A stretch of 64,000 nt of DNA from an uncultured Clostridia bacterium (GTDB taxonomy: Bacteria > Bacillota > Clostridia > TANB77 > CAG-508), in NCBI GenBank assembly GCA_934155265.1, contig CAKPGU010000003.1, positions 62,001 through 126,000 on the forward strand, read 5' to 3'. Position numbers and translations under genes: made by a program. Position 1 is the first letter of the stretch. Every line of letters begins with the position of its first letter. Below are positions 25,157-34,921 of the stretch, in pieces. Below the pieces are notes generated by a model that saw only the letters and a list, made by a program, of their open reading frames with translations, did not search any database and had not been told where the DNA came from.

Positions 25157-27826
25157 ATGAGTGAAAGAAAATTAAATGACAAATATAATCCAAAAGAATT
25201 TGAAGAAAAATTATATAATGAATGGGAACAAAAAGGTTATTTCAAGCCATCAATGGATAAAACAAAAGAAAGTTATTGCATAGTAATGCCACCACCAAAT
25301 GTAACTGGAAAATTACACATGGGGCATGCATTAGATGGAACATTGCAAGATGTATTAATAAGATATAAAAGAATGTGTGGATATAACACATTATGGATTC
25401 CTGGAACAGATCATGCAGCAATAGCAACAGAAGTAAAAGTTGTAGAAAAAATGAAAAAAGAAGAAGGCTTAACAAAAGCTGATACAACAAGAGAACAATT
25501 TTTAGAAAGAGCATGGGCATGGACAAAAGAATATGGTGGAACAATACAAAAACAACAGCGTAGACTTGGATGTTCATGTGATTGGGACAGAACAAGATTT
25601 ACTATGGATGAAGGTTTATCAGAAGCAGTTTTAGAACAATTTGTTAATTTATATAACAAAGGTTTAATATATAAAGGAACAAGAATGATAAACTGGTGTC
25701 CATCATGCCATACATCAATATCAGATGCAGAAGTAGAATTTGAAGAAGAAGCATCACATTTATGGCATATTAGATATCAAATAAAAGGAACTGACAAATA
25801 TGTAATAGTTGCAACAACAAGACCTGAAACAATGCTTGGAGATACAGCAGTAGCAGTACATCCAGATGATGAAAGATACAAAGGCATTGTAGGTAAAACT
25901 TGTATTCTTCCAATAATGAATAAAGAAATTCCAATAATTGCAGATGACTTTGTAGAAAAAGATTTTGGAACAGGATGTGTAAAAATTACACCGGCACATG
26001 ATATGAATGATTATCAAGCAGGATTAAGAAATAACTTAGAAATTGTAGAAGTATTTGATGATAGCTCAATAATGGGAGATTTAGTGCCAGAATATAAAGG
26101 ATTAACAACATTAGAGGCACGTAAATTAATAGTTGAAAAGTTAGAAGAAATAGGAGCACTTGTAAAAACAGAAGATTATACTCATAATGTGGGAAAATGT
26201 TATAGATGTCACAATACAATAGAACCAAGAATATCTGAGCAGTGGTTTGTAAAAATGAAAGAATTAGCTGAACCTGCAATTAAAGCTGTAAAAGATGATA
26301 GTATTAAATTTATTCCAAAAAGATATGAAAAAACATATTTTAACTGGATGGAAAATATTCAGGACTGGTGCATATCACGTCAATTATGGTGGGGGCATAG
26401 AATTCCAGCATATTACTGTGATGAATGTGGGCATATAAATGTAAGCAAAACTGCACCGGAAAAATGTGAAAAATGTGGCTCAACAAAATTACATCAAGAT
26501 GAAGACTCATTAGATACATGGTTTAGTTCAGCATTATGGCCATTTTCAACATTAGGCTGGCCTCATAACACAGAAGATTTAAAAATGTTTTATCCAACAA
26601 ATGTATTAGTAACAGGATATGATATAATATTTTTCTGGGTAGCAAGAATGATTTTCTCAGGCTTAGAATTAATGAATGAAAAACCATTTAGTGATATTTT
26701 AATACATGGAATAGTAAGAGACAGCCAAGGAAGAAAAATGTCAAAATCATTAGGAAATGGAATTGATCCATTAGATATAGTTGATAAATATAGTACAGAT
26801 GCGCTAAGATTTTCATTATTATATGGAACTTCTGCAGGAAATGACATAAAATATATGCCTGAAAAACTTGACCAAGCATCAAATTTTGCTAATAAATTAT
26901 GGAATGCTGCCAGATTTGTAACAAATTCGTTAGTAGATGATGAAGAAATTATTAAATTTGGAAAAAGCATTAAAGACGAAAATGGATTATATAAATCAGA
27001 ATGCTTAAAAATAGAAGATAGATGGATATTAAATAAATTAGATAATTTAATAAAAACAGTAACTCAAAATATAGAAGATTATGATTTAGGAATAGCAATT
27101 GAAAATATTTATAATTTTATTTGGAGCGAATTTTGTGATTGGTATATAGAAATGGCAAAAACAAGACTATATAGCGAAAATAAACAGGGAAAAATACAAG
27201 TATGTTTTGTGTTAAACTATGTTCTTGGAGATAGTTTAAAGTTATTACATCCGTTTATGCCATTTATTACATCAGAAATTTATTCAAAACTTGTAAATTA
27301 TGATGATAAAGATTTAATGGTATCAAATTGGCCAAAAACTAAAAAAAGAGTAGAATATGATACTAATAAAGACTTTATTGAAAATTTAAAAAATGTTGTT
27401 ATACAAATTAGAAATGTTAGAGCAAATATGAATGTACATCCAAGTAAAAAATCAAAATTGATTTTTGTTACAAATGAATATAAAGAAGATCTTGAACAAT
27501 CTAAAGCATTTATTGAAAAATTAGGATTTGCAAATGAAATTACAATTCAAAACAATAAAGATAATATATCTCAAAATGCTATTTCAATTATTTCAAATGG
27601 AATGGAAGTTTATATTCCTTTTGAAGAATTAGTTGATGTAGAAGAAGAAAAAAAACGTCTTGAAGATGAAAAGAAGAAGGTTTTAGCAGAAATTGAAAGA
27701 GCAAGTAAGATGTTGGCCAATCCTGGATTTGTTAATAAAGCTCCGGAAGCAAAAATTAATGAGGAAAAAGCTAAACTTGCGAAATATCAAGATATGTTAA
27801 AAAGCATTGAAGAAAGATTAAAATAA
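25157..27826 (+). CDS. valS: valyl-tRNA synthetase
   Basis: Class I synthetase charging tRNA-Val. 889 residues. The HIGH box lies in PPPNVTGKLHMGHALD (residues 37-52), the editing domain is around VATTRPETMLGDTAV and PAHDMNDYQ, and the KMSKS box is in GRKMSKSLGNGIDP. The C-terminal 70 residues form the Val-specific coiled coil (VDVEEEKKRLEDEKKKVLAE). Two extra Cys pairs (CDECGH, CEKCGS) suggest a zinc insertion near the catalytic domain. ATG 25157 follows AAAGGAA. Expression is under the T-box leader. Confidence 0.98.
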   Translation: MSERKLNDKYNPKEFEEKLYNEWEQKGYFKPSMDKTKESYCIVMPPPNVTGKLHMGHALDGTLQDVLIRYKRMCGYNTLWIPGTDHAAIATEVKVVEKMKKEEGLTKADTTREQFLERAWAWTKEYGGTIQKQQRRLGCSCDWDRTRFTMDEGLSEAVLEQFVNLYNKGLIYKGTRMINWCPSCHTSISDAEVEFEEEASHLWHIRYQIKGTDKYVIVATTRPETMLGDTAVAVHPDDERYKGIVGKTCILPIMNKEIPIIADDFVEKDFGTGCVKITPAHDMNDYQAGLRNNLEIVEVFDDSSIMGDLVPEYKGLTTLEARKLIVEKLEEIGALVKTEDYTHNVGKCYRCHNTIEPRISEQWFVKMKELAEPAIKAVKDDSIKFIPKRYEKTYFNWMENIQDWCISRQLWWGHRIPAYYCDECGHINVSKTAPEKCEKCGSTKLHQDEDSLDTWFSSALWPFSTLGWPHNTEDLKMFYPTNVLVTGYDIIFFWVARMIFSGLELMNEKPFSDILIHGIVRDSQGRKMSKSLGNGIDPLDIVDKYSTDALRFSLLYGTSAGNDIKYMPEKLDQASNFANKLWNAARFVTNSLVDDEEIIKFGKSIKDENGLYKSECLKIEDRWILNKLDNLIKTVTQNIEDYDLGIAIENIYNFIWSEFCDWYIEMAKTRLYSENKQGKIQVCFVLNYVLGDSLKLLHPFMPFITSEIYSKLVNYDDKDLMVSNWPKTKKRVEYDTNKDFIENLKNVVIQIRNVRANMNVHPSKKSKLIFVTNEYKEDLEQSKAFIEKLGFANEITIQNNKDNISQNAISIISNGMEVYIPFEELVDVEEEKKRLEDEKKKVLAEIERASKMLANPGFVNKAPEAKINEEKAKLAKYQDMLKSIEERLK

Positions 27827-27835
27827 AAAGATGTA

Positions 27836-27866
27836 AAAGGAGGAAGTTTAAACCTCCTTTATTTTA
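27836..27866 (+). terminator. terminator after valS
   Basis: An AAAGGAGG/CCTCCTTT stem followed by TATTTTAT. Confidence 0.75.
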
Positions 27867-27930
27867 TAATCATTATATGTTAAAATAATATTATAATAGA
27901 AAATCTTAAAATGAAAGTGAAATAGTAAAA

Positions 27931-28515
27931 ATGAAAAAAGATATTATATATAGAGCATTAAGACCAATATTTACATGTATTTTTAAATTGTATTATAATC
28001 CAACAATTATAAACAAAGAATACATACCCAATGAAGGAAGTGCAGTGATAGCAGGAAATCATAAACATGCACTAGATCCAATATTAGTTGATGTATGTAC
28101 AAAAAGAACTATACATACATTAGCGAAAAAAGATTTACATGATGGTAAATTTGGTTGGCTTTTTCGTGCAGTTGGTACAATACCTGTAGATTTAAAAGCA
28201 AAACATAATAAGCAGGCTCTTGCTACTGCTATAGATTATTTAAACAAAGGAACATTAATAAATGTTTCACCAGAAGCGAAGAGAAATTATACAAAAGAAA
28301 TATTACTACCATTTAAAGTAGGGGCAGTTGTTATGGCACAAAGAACTAACAGTAATATTATTCCATATTCAATTACTGGAGATTATAAATTCAGAAGTAA
28401 AAATTTAAAAATAACATTTGGGAAACCTCTGGATGTATCAGATTTTACGGTAGATGAAGCAAATAAGCTATTATACAATAGAGTAAAAAAATTATTAACA
28501 GATGCCCAAAGATAG
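27931..28515 (+). CDS. 1-acylglycerol-3-phosphate acyltransferase (PlsC family)
   Basis: 194 residues of the lysophosphatidate acyltransferase superfamily. The catalytic HX4D box is NHKHALDPI (residues 44-52). The substrate motif usually written FPEGTRS appears as SPEAKRNY, a variant still holding Glu and Arg. A basic N-terminus with one hydrophobic stretch suits a membrane-surface enzyme. It heads the predicted phosphonolipid operon; the acyl ligase gene starts 10 bases after its stop. The housekeeping plsC may be elsewhere. The ribosome binding site is weak (AAAGTGA). Confidence 0.88.
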   Translation: MKKDIIYRALRPIFTCIFKLYYNPTIINKEYIPNEGSAVIAGNHKHALDPILVDVCTKRTIHTLAKKDLHDGKFGWLFRAVGTIPVDLKAKHNKQALATAIDYLNKGTLINVSPEAKRNYTKEILLPFKVGAVVMAQRTNSNIIPYSITGDYKFRSKNLKITFGKPLDVSDFTVDEANKLLYNRVKKLLTDAQR

Positions 28516-28525
28516 GAAGTTATAT

Positions 28526-30241
28526 ATGAAAGAAAATAAAATAAAAACGCCATGGTACAGTTTCTATGATGGCATAAAAGAGCATTTAGAATACCCTAAT
28601 ATATCATTATATAATGCATTAGAAAAATCAGTATTAAAAAATCAAAATTATATTAGTTATAATTACTATGGAAAAAAAAGGACTTATAAAGAATTTGCAC
28701 AAGAGATAGACAAATGTGCAAGAGCATTTAAAAGCTTAGGAATAAAATATAAAGATAGAGTAAGTATTTGTATGCCTAATACTCCAGAAGCAATAATTAG
28801 CTTTTATGCACTTAACAAAATAGGTGCAGTAGCTAACATGATACATCCATTATCGGCCGAAAACGAAATAAAACATTTTATAAATATTTCGAAAAGTGAG
28901 TATATAATAGCAATAGATATATCATTTAATAAAATAAATCATATAGCAAAAGAAACACCCTTAAAAAAATGTATTGTAGTTTCAGCTAAAAATTCGATGC
29001 CACTATATATGAAAGTAGGGTATCAATTAATCAAAAGCAGAAAAATAAAACTAGAAAAAAGTAATCTTATTTTAAAATGGAACAATTTTATTAATCTAAG
29101 CAAAAATTATAAAGGGAAAATAAGAACTAATTTTAATGGAAAAGATGTAGCAGCGATTTTATATAGTGGAGGAACAACAGGATTACCTAAAGGAATAGAA
29201 TTAACAAATCTGAATTTTAATGCTTTAGCTTTACAAAGTATAGAAGCATGTCAATGTTTAGAAGAAAAGGATTTAATATTAGCGATAATGCCAATATTTC
29301 ATGGTTTTGGATTAGGAATATGCATTCACACCGCACAATACATAGGTGCAACAAGTATTTTAATTCCACAATTTAGTAGTAAAAAGTTTGATAAAATACT
29401 AAAGAAATACAAGCCTAATATACTTGCTGGGGTTCCAACATTATATGAAGCATTGCTCAAAAATAAAAAATTAGATGGATATGACTTATCATTCTTAAAA
29501 TGTGTGATTTCAGGAGGAGATTCCCTTTCAATAAGTTTAAAAAAGAAAATAGATAATTTTTTGAAAGAACATGGAGCTAATATACAAATTAGAGAAGGAT
29601 ATGGACTAACTGAATGTGTTACAGGAAGTTGTTTAACCCCTATTAATCATTATAAAGAAGGAAGTATAGGCATTCCATATCCAGATACATATTATAAAAT
29701 AGTTAAACCAGATACAGATGAAGAATTACCTTATGGCGAAGATGGAGAAATTTTAATAAGTGGACCATCTGTAATGAAAGGATACTTAGGTGATGAAGAA
29801 GATACTAAATTAGTATTAAGAAAACATAAAGATGGATTGCATTGGATGTATACTGGAGATATAGGATATATGGATAAAGATGGTTTTATATATTTTAAGC
29901 AAAGAATTAAAAGAATTATTATAAGTTCTGGATACTGCATATATCCACAATATATTGAAAATATTATAGATTCAAATCCTAAAGTCTTAATGTCTTGTGC
30001 AATAGGCATAGACCATCCATATAAAATACATGTTGTAAAAGTATTTATTGTTTTAAAAAATGAATATAAACCTAGTGATAAAATATTAAAAGAGATAAAA
30101 AGATATTGTGAAAAAAATATAGCACAATATTCATGGCCTTATGAATATGAATTCAGAACAGAATTGCCAAAAACATTGGTTGGTAAAATAGCATATACAA
30201 AACTTGAAGAGGAGGAAAGAAATAAAAATGGAAAAAAATAA
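28526..30241 (+). CDS. AMP-forming acyl-CoA/acyl-ACP synthetase
   Basis: Activates a fatty or other carboxylic acid through an acyl-adenylate. The start is ATG 28526 (AGGAAG upstream); the product is 571 residues. ANL-family motifs appear in order: ILYSGGTTGLPKG (P-loop), REGYGLTECV, YTGDIGYMDKDGFIYFKQR (with the ATP-binding Asp) and the C-terminal LPKTLVGKIAYTKL with the catalytic Lys. The medium-length N-terminus resembles long-chain fatty acid ligases. Downstream overlap of 14 bases with the radical SAM gene. In this operon it may supply the acyl group used by the PlsC-like enzyme. Confidence 0.9.
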   Translation: MKENKIKTPWYSFYDGIKEHLEYPNISLYNALEKSVLKNQNYISYNYYGKKRTYKEFAQEIDKCARAFKSLGIKYKDRVSICMPNTPEAIISFYALNKIGAVANMIHPLSAENEIKHFINISKSEYIIAIDISFNKINHIAKETPLKKCIVVSAKNSMPLYMKVGYQLIKSRKIKLEKSNLILKWNNFINLSKNYKGKIRTNFNGKDVAAILYSGGTTGLPKGIELTNLNFNALALQSIEACQCLEEKDLILAIMPIFHGFGLGICIHTAQYIGATSILIPQFSSKKFDKILKKYKPNILAGVPTLYEALLKNKKLDGYDLSFLKCVISGGDSLSISLKKKIDNFLKEHGANIQIREGYGLTECVTGSCLTPINHYKEGSIGIPYPDTYYKIVKPDTDEELPYGEDGEILISGPSVMKGYLGDEEDTKLVLRKHKDGLHWMYTGDIGYMDKDGFIYFKQRIKRIIISSGYCIYPQYIENIIDSNPKVLMSCAIGIDHPYKIHVVKVFIVLKNEYKPSDKILKEIKRYCEKNIAQYSWPYEYEFRTELPKTLVGKIAYTKLEEEERNKNGKK

Positions 30242-31607
30242 TTTAACAATTCTTCTCATACATCCAGAAATATCTAGAACAAAATATAATTTTGTTGGAG
30301 TAATAGAAAATGAATGTTTAGAATTAGAATATATTTCTACTATATTAAAAGAAAATGGCCATAAAGTGTATTTATATGATGGACAAGTAGAACAACAAAC
30401 GGTTGAAGATAAAATAAGAAAATGTAATCCCAATATTGTTTATGTCTGTGGTAGAACTAGACAAGAAAATTTTATGCTAGAATATTGTGAAACAGCTAAA
30501 AAAATCAATAAAAATACAATAACAATTATTGGAGGATTACATGCACAATTATGTTATGAAAGAATGTATAAAGCCTATATTGATTATATTTTAATAACAT
30601 TTGATATTTATAAAATATTAGATATTATAGATTATAATTTTTATGATAAAAATATAAATTTAAAAGATATTGATGGGATTTGTTTTCAAGAAAACGATGT
30701 TTGGATTAAAAATAAACAGGTTGCATTTGATATAAAAAAATTACCTTTACCAGATAGATCTTATTTTTATGCACATCCTAAAAATTATAGATATTTAGAA
30801 TTAGAACACTCTGCTTGGGTAAGAACAGCTTATTGTTGTCCGTATGACTGTAAGTTTTGCCATAGAAATAAAATGAATTTAGGAAAATATGTATGTAGAG
30901 ACATACAAGATGTTGTAGAAGAAATAGAAAAAATAGAATCAGATAATATATATATTGTTGATGATGATTTTCTTCTTAACAAAAATAGACTAAATGAGTT
31001 TATTAGATTAATAAAAGAAAAAAATATAAATAAAAAATATATTTGCTATGGAAGATCAGATTTTATAGCTGAAAATAAAGAACTAATGAAAGAATTAAAA
31101 GAAATAGGACTATATTATGTTTTAGTGGGATTAGAGGCAATAGATGATAATAAATTAAATAATTATAATAAGAAGTCTAATATATATAACAATATAAAAT
31201 GTATTGAAATATGTAATGAATTAAATATAAATATTATAGGAATGTTTATTGTGGATTTTGATTATACACCTACAGACTTTAAAAAATTGTATAAGTGGAT
31301 CAAAAATCATAGTTTGAAACATATTGCTATTTCAATTTTTACACCAGAAATGAAAACAGAAAAATATGATGTATATAAAAATAATCTTATTACAACTAAT
31401 CCATCTCATTGGGACTATTTACATTTAGTCGCTAAACTAACAAAAATGAGTGTAAAAAGATATTACTTTAATTACTATATACTATTAATAAAGCTTTTTC
31501 TAAAAGCCAAAAAAGATGGGGTGTATGATTTTATCGATTATAAAGACTATATAATGTCTTTCATAAAAAATATGTTAAAATCCAAAAGGAGTAATGATGA
31601 TGAATAA
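30228..31607 (+). CDS. B12-binding-domain radical SAM enzyme
   Basis: 459 residues from ATG 30228 (GAGGAGGAAAG upstream). The N-terminal cobalamin-binding-like Rossmann domain (about 1-150) has LELEYISTILKENGHKV, NPNIVYVCGR and TIIGGLHAQL. The radical SAM core carries the cluster motif CCPYDCKFCHR (CxxxCxxC) near residue 200, followed by IYIVDDDFLLNKNR and VLVGLEAIDDNKL. Class B family members methylate or rearrange unactivated carbon or phosphorus; Fom3 of the fosfomycin pathway, which methylates a CMP-activated phosphonate, is one example. The substrate here is unknown. The tail (from about residue 400) is hydrophobic and basic, perhaps membrane-associated. Confidence 0.88.
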   Translation: MEKNNLTILLIHPEISRTKYNFVGVIENECLELEYISTILKENGHKVYLYDGQVEQQTVEDKIRKCNPNIVYVCGRTRQENFMLEYCETAKKINKNTITIIGGLHAQLCYERMYKAYIDYILITFDIYKILDIIDYNFYDKNINLKDIDGICFQENDVWIKNKQVAFDIKKLPLPDRSYFYAHPKNYRYLELEHSAWVRTAYCCPYDCKFCHRNKMNLGKYVCRDIQDVVEEIEKIESDNIYIVDDDFLLNKNRLNEFIRLIKEKNINKKYICYGRSDFIAENKELMKELKEIGLYYVLVGLEAIDDNKLNNYNKKSNIYNNIKCIEICNELNINIIGMFIVDFDYTPTDFKKLYKWIKNHSLKHIAISIFTPEMKTEKYDVYKNNLITTNPSHWDYLHLVAKLTKMSVKRYYFNYYILLIKLFLKAKKDGVYDFIDYKDYIMSFIKNMLKSKRSNDDE

Positions 31608-32286
31608 AGAGGAAGAAAAAACAAATAAAGTAAAAAAGATAATACCAAGTAAACTAGAAAAAGGATTTCAACAGTTATTATATAAAACAGTAGGAAAACA
31701 TATTCCTAGAAATATGACACCCAATCAAATAACTTTGATTGGTGCAACAGGAGGATTAATTGGAATTATATGTACATTTTTATCTAAGATAAATCAATTT
31801 TTTTTGATAGGAACAATACTAGGAATTTTATGTCATTTGATTTGTGATGATTTGGATGGATATGTTGCAAGAACTAGAAATATGACATCAATAGCAGGTG
31901 GATACCTTGATTTATTAACAGACATACTACACATAACCTATTTGATAATTGCATTGTCTTTTGCTGGATTTGTTAGTTTTAAAATTTCAATATTTTTAGT
32001 ACCGGTTTATGCATTAATAATATTTACTGCTATGAATTATATTTTATATTTAAAAGAATTTTTATTTCCAAGATTAGGACCAATAGAAACACATTTATTT
32101 TTTATTATATTATGCATTGGAAGTATGATATATGGTAATTCCACAATAATAACTATAATGGATTTCAGTTTTAAATTTGCAGACATAATATTCATAGTAG
32201 GAGGAATTCCAATGTATTATGAAATGATTAGATTACAAATTCAATTATTTAAAAGATTAAGTTTACAAGATAAAAAAGGAAATTAA
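31600..32286 (+). CDS. CDP-alcohol phosphatidyltransferase family protein
   Basis: Integral membrane enzyme that swaps CMP for an alcohol in lipid head-group synthesis. The full signature is present: DDLDGYVAR, then G and two spaced Asp in GGYLDLLTD (pattern DxxDGxxARx8GxxxDxxxD). About six membrane helices. The best start is ATG 31600, 8 bases from AAGGAG (ATGs at 31594 and 31597 are too close), giving 228 residues and an 8-base overlap with the previous gene. With a nucleotidyltransferase and phosphonate genes in the same operon, it may join a CMP-activated phosphonate to diacylglycerol. Confidence 0.92.
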   Translation: MNKEEEKTNKVKKIIPSKLEKGFQQLLYKTVGKHIPRNMTPNQITLIGATGGLIGIICTFLSKINQFFLIGTILGILCHLICDDLDGYVARTRNMTSIAGGYLDLLTDILHITYLIIALSFAGFVSFKISIFLVPVYALIIFTAMNYILYLKEFLFPRLGPIETHLFFIILCIGSMIYGNSTIITIMDFSFKFADIIFIVGGIPMYYEMIRLQIQLFKRLSLQDKKGN

Positions 32287-32287
32287 G

Positions 32288-32935
32288 ATGATGGAAAATA
32301 ATGAATACATATATATTGTTTTGATAAAAGCATTAACAGGATTAGGAAAATTGAGTAGAAAAATAAGCAAATATGAATATACACATATAGCTATTTCTCT
32401 TGATGAGAATTTAAACGATTTTATAACTTTTTCAAGAAAAAATCATTATTCTCCATTTGATGCAGGTTTTATGCATGAAAAGAGAGAACACTATGCTTTT
32501 GGTAAGAATGAAAAAGTGAAGATAAAAATATTTAAAGTACCTATTTTAAAAAAAGACAAAGAAAAAATTATAGATTATATAACAAAAATAGAAAATGACA
32601 ACGAATATATTTTTAATTTATTTTCAATGATTACAATGCCTATTTTTCATGGAGTGAAAATATATAAAGCTCTTAACTGTATGTCTTTTGTGAGCAAAGT
32701 AATAGAATTAAGTGATAGTGTAAAAATTAAAAAAGAGTATTATAAATATAGTATTAAAGAAGTAGATAAATTATTAGAAAATTATTTAATGAAAGAAGAA
32801 TATTTGTATAAAGAAAAAGAAGATAACAAATATATGAGTAAAAATGGAGTGATATTTAATTTAAAAATGTTTTTTAAATTAAATGGACAATTGATATATA
32901 GGATTTTATTTAAAAGGAAGGATAGTTATGAATAA
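32288..32935 (+). CDS. permuted papain-like (NlpC/P60 or LRAT-type) protein
   Basis: 215 residues. The order of likely catalytic residues is His first and Cys later: YTHIAISLDE near residue 33 and LNCMSFVSKVIEL near residue 128. That order marks circularly permuted NlpC/P60 proteins (YiiX/YebB and LRAT-like groups), several of which act on lipids. SFDAGF-type spacing (SPFDAGFMHEKRE) is also seen in YiiX-like members. No signal peptide; a basic C-terminus. It overlaps the PEP mutase gene by 8 bases. The role in a phosphonolipid operon could be acyl transfer or lipid hydrolysis; this is inference. Confidence 0.6.
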   Translation: MMENNEYIYIVLIKALTGLGKLSRKISKYEYTHIAISLDENLNDFITFSRKNHYSPFDAGFMHEKREHYAFGKNEKVKIKIFKVPILKKDKEKIIDYITKIENDNEYIFNLFSMITMPIFHGVKIYKALNCMSFVSKVIELSDSVKIKKEYYKYSIKEVDKLLENYLMKEEYLYKEKEDNKYMSKNGVIFNLKMFFKLNGQLIYRILFKRKDSYE

Positions 32936-33812
32936 TTTACCAGAAACAAGAAGAGCAAGATTAAAACAAATAATAGAAAATAAAGAATATATTAGAGTTA
33001 TGGAAGCCTCTAACGGATTAACAGGTTTAATTGTGGAGAATACGAAAGTAAATGATAAAGAATATGATGCGATGTGGGTTAGTTCTTTATGTGATTCAAC
33101 TTTGAAAGGAAAGCAAGATAATGAAGTCGTTGACTTTACAAGTAGAATAGATACTATTAATGAAATAATGGAAGTTACGACTAAACCGATAATTATTGAT
33201 GGAGATACAGGAGGAAAAGTAGAGCATTTTGTTCAACACGTAAAAACATTAGAGAGAATAGGTGTTTCTGCTATTATTATTGAAGATAAAAAAGGATTAA
33301 AGCAAAATTCCATGTTAGGCAATAAAGCAGAACAAATATTAGAAGATAAAGATATATTTGTAGAAAAAATCAAAAAAGGGAAAAGAGCACAAGCAACAAG
33401 CGATTTTATGATATTTGCAAGAATTGAAAGTTTTATTGCAGACAAAGATATAAATGATGCTATGAATAGAGCAGAAGCTTATGTAAATGCTGGTGCTGAT
33501 GGAATTATGATTCATAGCTATAAAAGTGATGGAAATGAAATTATTGAATTTTTAAAGAAATTTAAAGAAAAATACCCTAAAATTATAACAGTAGTAGTTC
33601 CAACTACTTATTCACAATTCAAAGAGAGTGAATTAAGTAACTATGGAGCTAATATCATTATATATGCTAATCACTTATTAAGAAGTGCTTACCAAGCAAT
33701 GTTAAAGACTGCCAAAAAAATATTGGAAGACGAAAGAAGTTATGAAGCTAGTAATGATTATTGTATATCTATGAAAGAAATATTAGAATTAATAGGAGAT
33801 AGAAATGATTAA
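32928..33812 (+). CDS. pepM: phosphoenolpyruvate phosphomutase
   Basis: Forms the C-P bond by converting phosphoenolpyruvate to phosphonopyruvate, the entry to nearly all phosphonates. 294 residues, TIM barrel of the isocitrate lyase superfamily. The diagnostic motif EDKKGLKQNS (EDKxxxxxNS) is complete, next to IIIDGDTGG and the substrate-binding SNGLTGLIVE. FARIESFIADK and YVNAGADGIMIHS are typical. GGAAGG lies before ATG 32928. It overlaps its neighbours by 8 bases on each side. Confidence 0.95.
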   Translation: MNNLPETRRARLKQIIENKEYIRVMEASNGLTGLIVENTKVNDKEYDAMWVSSLCDSTLKGKQDNEVVDFTSRIDTINEIMEVTTKPIIIDGDTGGKVEHFVQHVKTLERIGVSAIIIEDKKGLKQNSMLGNKAEQILEDKDIFVEKIKKGKRAQATSDFMIFARIESFIADKDINDAMNRAEAYVNAGADGIMIHSYKSDGNEIIEFLKKFKEKYPKIITVVVPTTYSQFKESELSNYGANIIIYANHLLRSAYQAMLKTAKKILEDERSYEASNDYCISMKEILELIGDRND

Positions 33813-34920
33813 TCCAAAAGAATTTTATAATTGTCTAGTTAATAATAATTTTGACTTTTTTGCAGGTGTGCCAGACTCTTTACTCAAAGAATTATGTGCT
33901 TGTATAAAAGATTTAAGTAATAAAGACAAAAATATAATTACAGCTAATGAAGGAAATGCAGTAGCACTTGCTTGTGGGTATAATATAAGCACGAGTAAAT
34001 ATGGTGTTGTTTATATGCAAAATTCTGGACTAGGAAATGCAATAAATCCATTATTGTCACTTGCAGATGAAAAAGTTTATGAAATACCAATGTTACTTAT
34101 AATAGGATATAGAGGAGAACCTAATGTTAAAGATGAACCACAACATATTAAACAGGGGGAGTTAACATTACCTATATTAGATACTTTAAAAATTAGATAT
34201 TTTATTATAGATGAAAACTATGAAATGCAAATAAAAAATTGCTATGATTATATAAGAAAATATAATAAAACTATTGCTCTTGTCGTAAAAAAAGATACTT
34301 TCTCAAGATATGAGAAAAAGATAAATAATGAAAATGATAATAATATAACAAGAGAAGAAGCTCTGGAGACAATAATAAAAAATATTAATAATAATGAATT
34401 TATAGTTTCAACAACAGGTAAAACATCAAGGGAAATTTTTGAAATTAGAGAAAGAAATAATATGTTACATGCTAATGATTTTCTGACAGTTGGTTCAATG
34501 GGGCATACTTCATCATTAGCATTAGGGATTAGTTTATTTACAAATAAAAATATTTATTGCATAGATGGAGATGGGGCATTAATTATGCATATGGGTGGTT
34601 TGGCTGTGGCTATTCAAAATGCAAAGAATAACTTTAAATATATACTTATCAATAATGGATGCCACGAATCTGTTGGTAGACAACCAACTATTTCTTATGA
34701 GATCAATATAGAACATATATTAAGAAGCTTTGGATTTAAGGAAGTTATAACTATAAATAATAAAAAGGATTTAATCAATAGAATAAAAGATATAAAAGTA
34801 AGAGGAAAAATGGCACTTATTGTTAATACTAATGATAAATCAAGAAGTGATTTGGGAAGACCAACAATGATGCCAAAAGAAAACAAAGAAATATTTCAGG
34901 ACAAATTAAGGAGTAAATAA
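33805..34920 (+). CDS. ppd: phosphonopyruvate decarboxylase
   Basis: Thiamine diphosphate enzyme that pulls the PEP mutase reaction forward by converting phosphonopyruvate to phosphonoacetaldehyde. 371 residues, normal for the family. The N-terminal pyrimidine-binding part has FFAGVPDSLLKELCA and ANEGNAVALACGYN with the catalytic Glu. The C-terminal part has the ThDP motif GDGALIMHMGGLA ending in NN. VYMQNSGLGNAINPLLSL and GCHESVGRQPT fit the Ppd subgroup. Stop at 34920; the next ATG is at 34922. Confidence 0.95.
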   Translation: MINPKEFYNCLVNNNFDFFAGVPDSLLKELCACIKDLSNKDKNIITANEGNAVALACGYNISTSKYGVVYMQNSGLGNAINPLLSLADEKVYEIPMLLIIGYRGEPNVKDEPQHIKQGELTLPILDTLKIRYFIIDENYEMQIKNCYDYIRKYNKTIALVVKKDTFSRYEKKINNENDNNITREEALETIIKNINNNEFIVSTTGKTSREIFEIRERNNMLHANDFLTVGSMGHTSSLALGISLFTNKNIYCIDGDGALIMHMGGLAVAIQNAKNNFKYILINNGCHESVGRQPTISYEINIEHILRSFGFKEVITINNKKDLINRIKDIKVRGKMALIVNTNDKSRSDLGRPTMMPKENKEIFQDKLRSK

Positions 34921-34921
34921 A

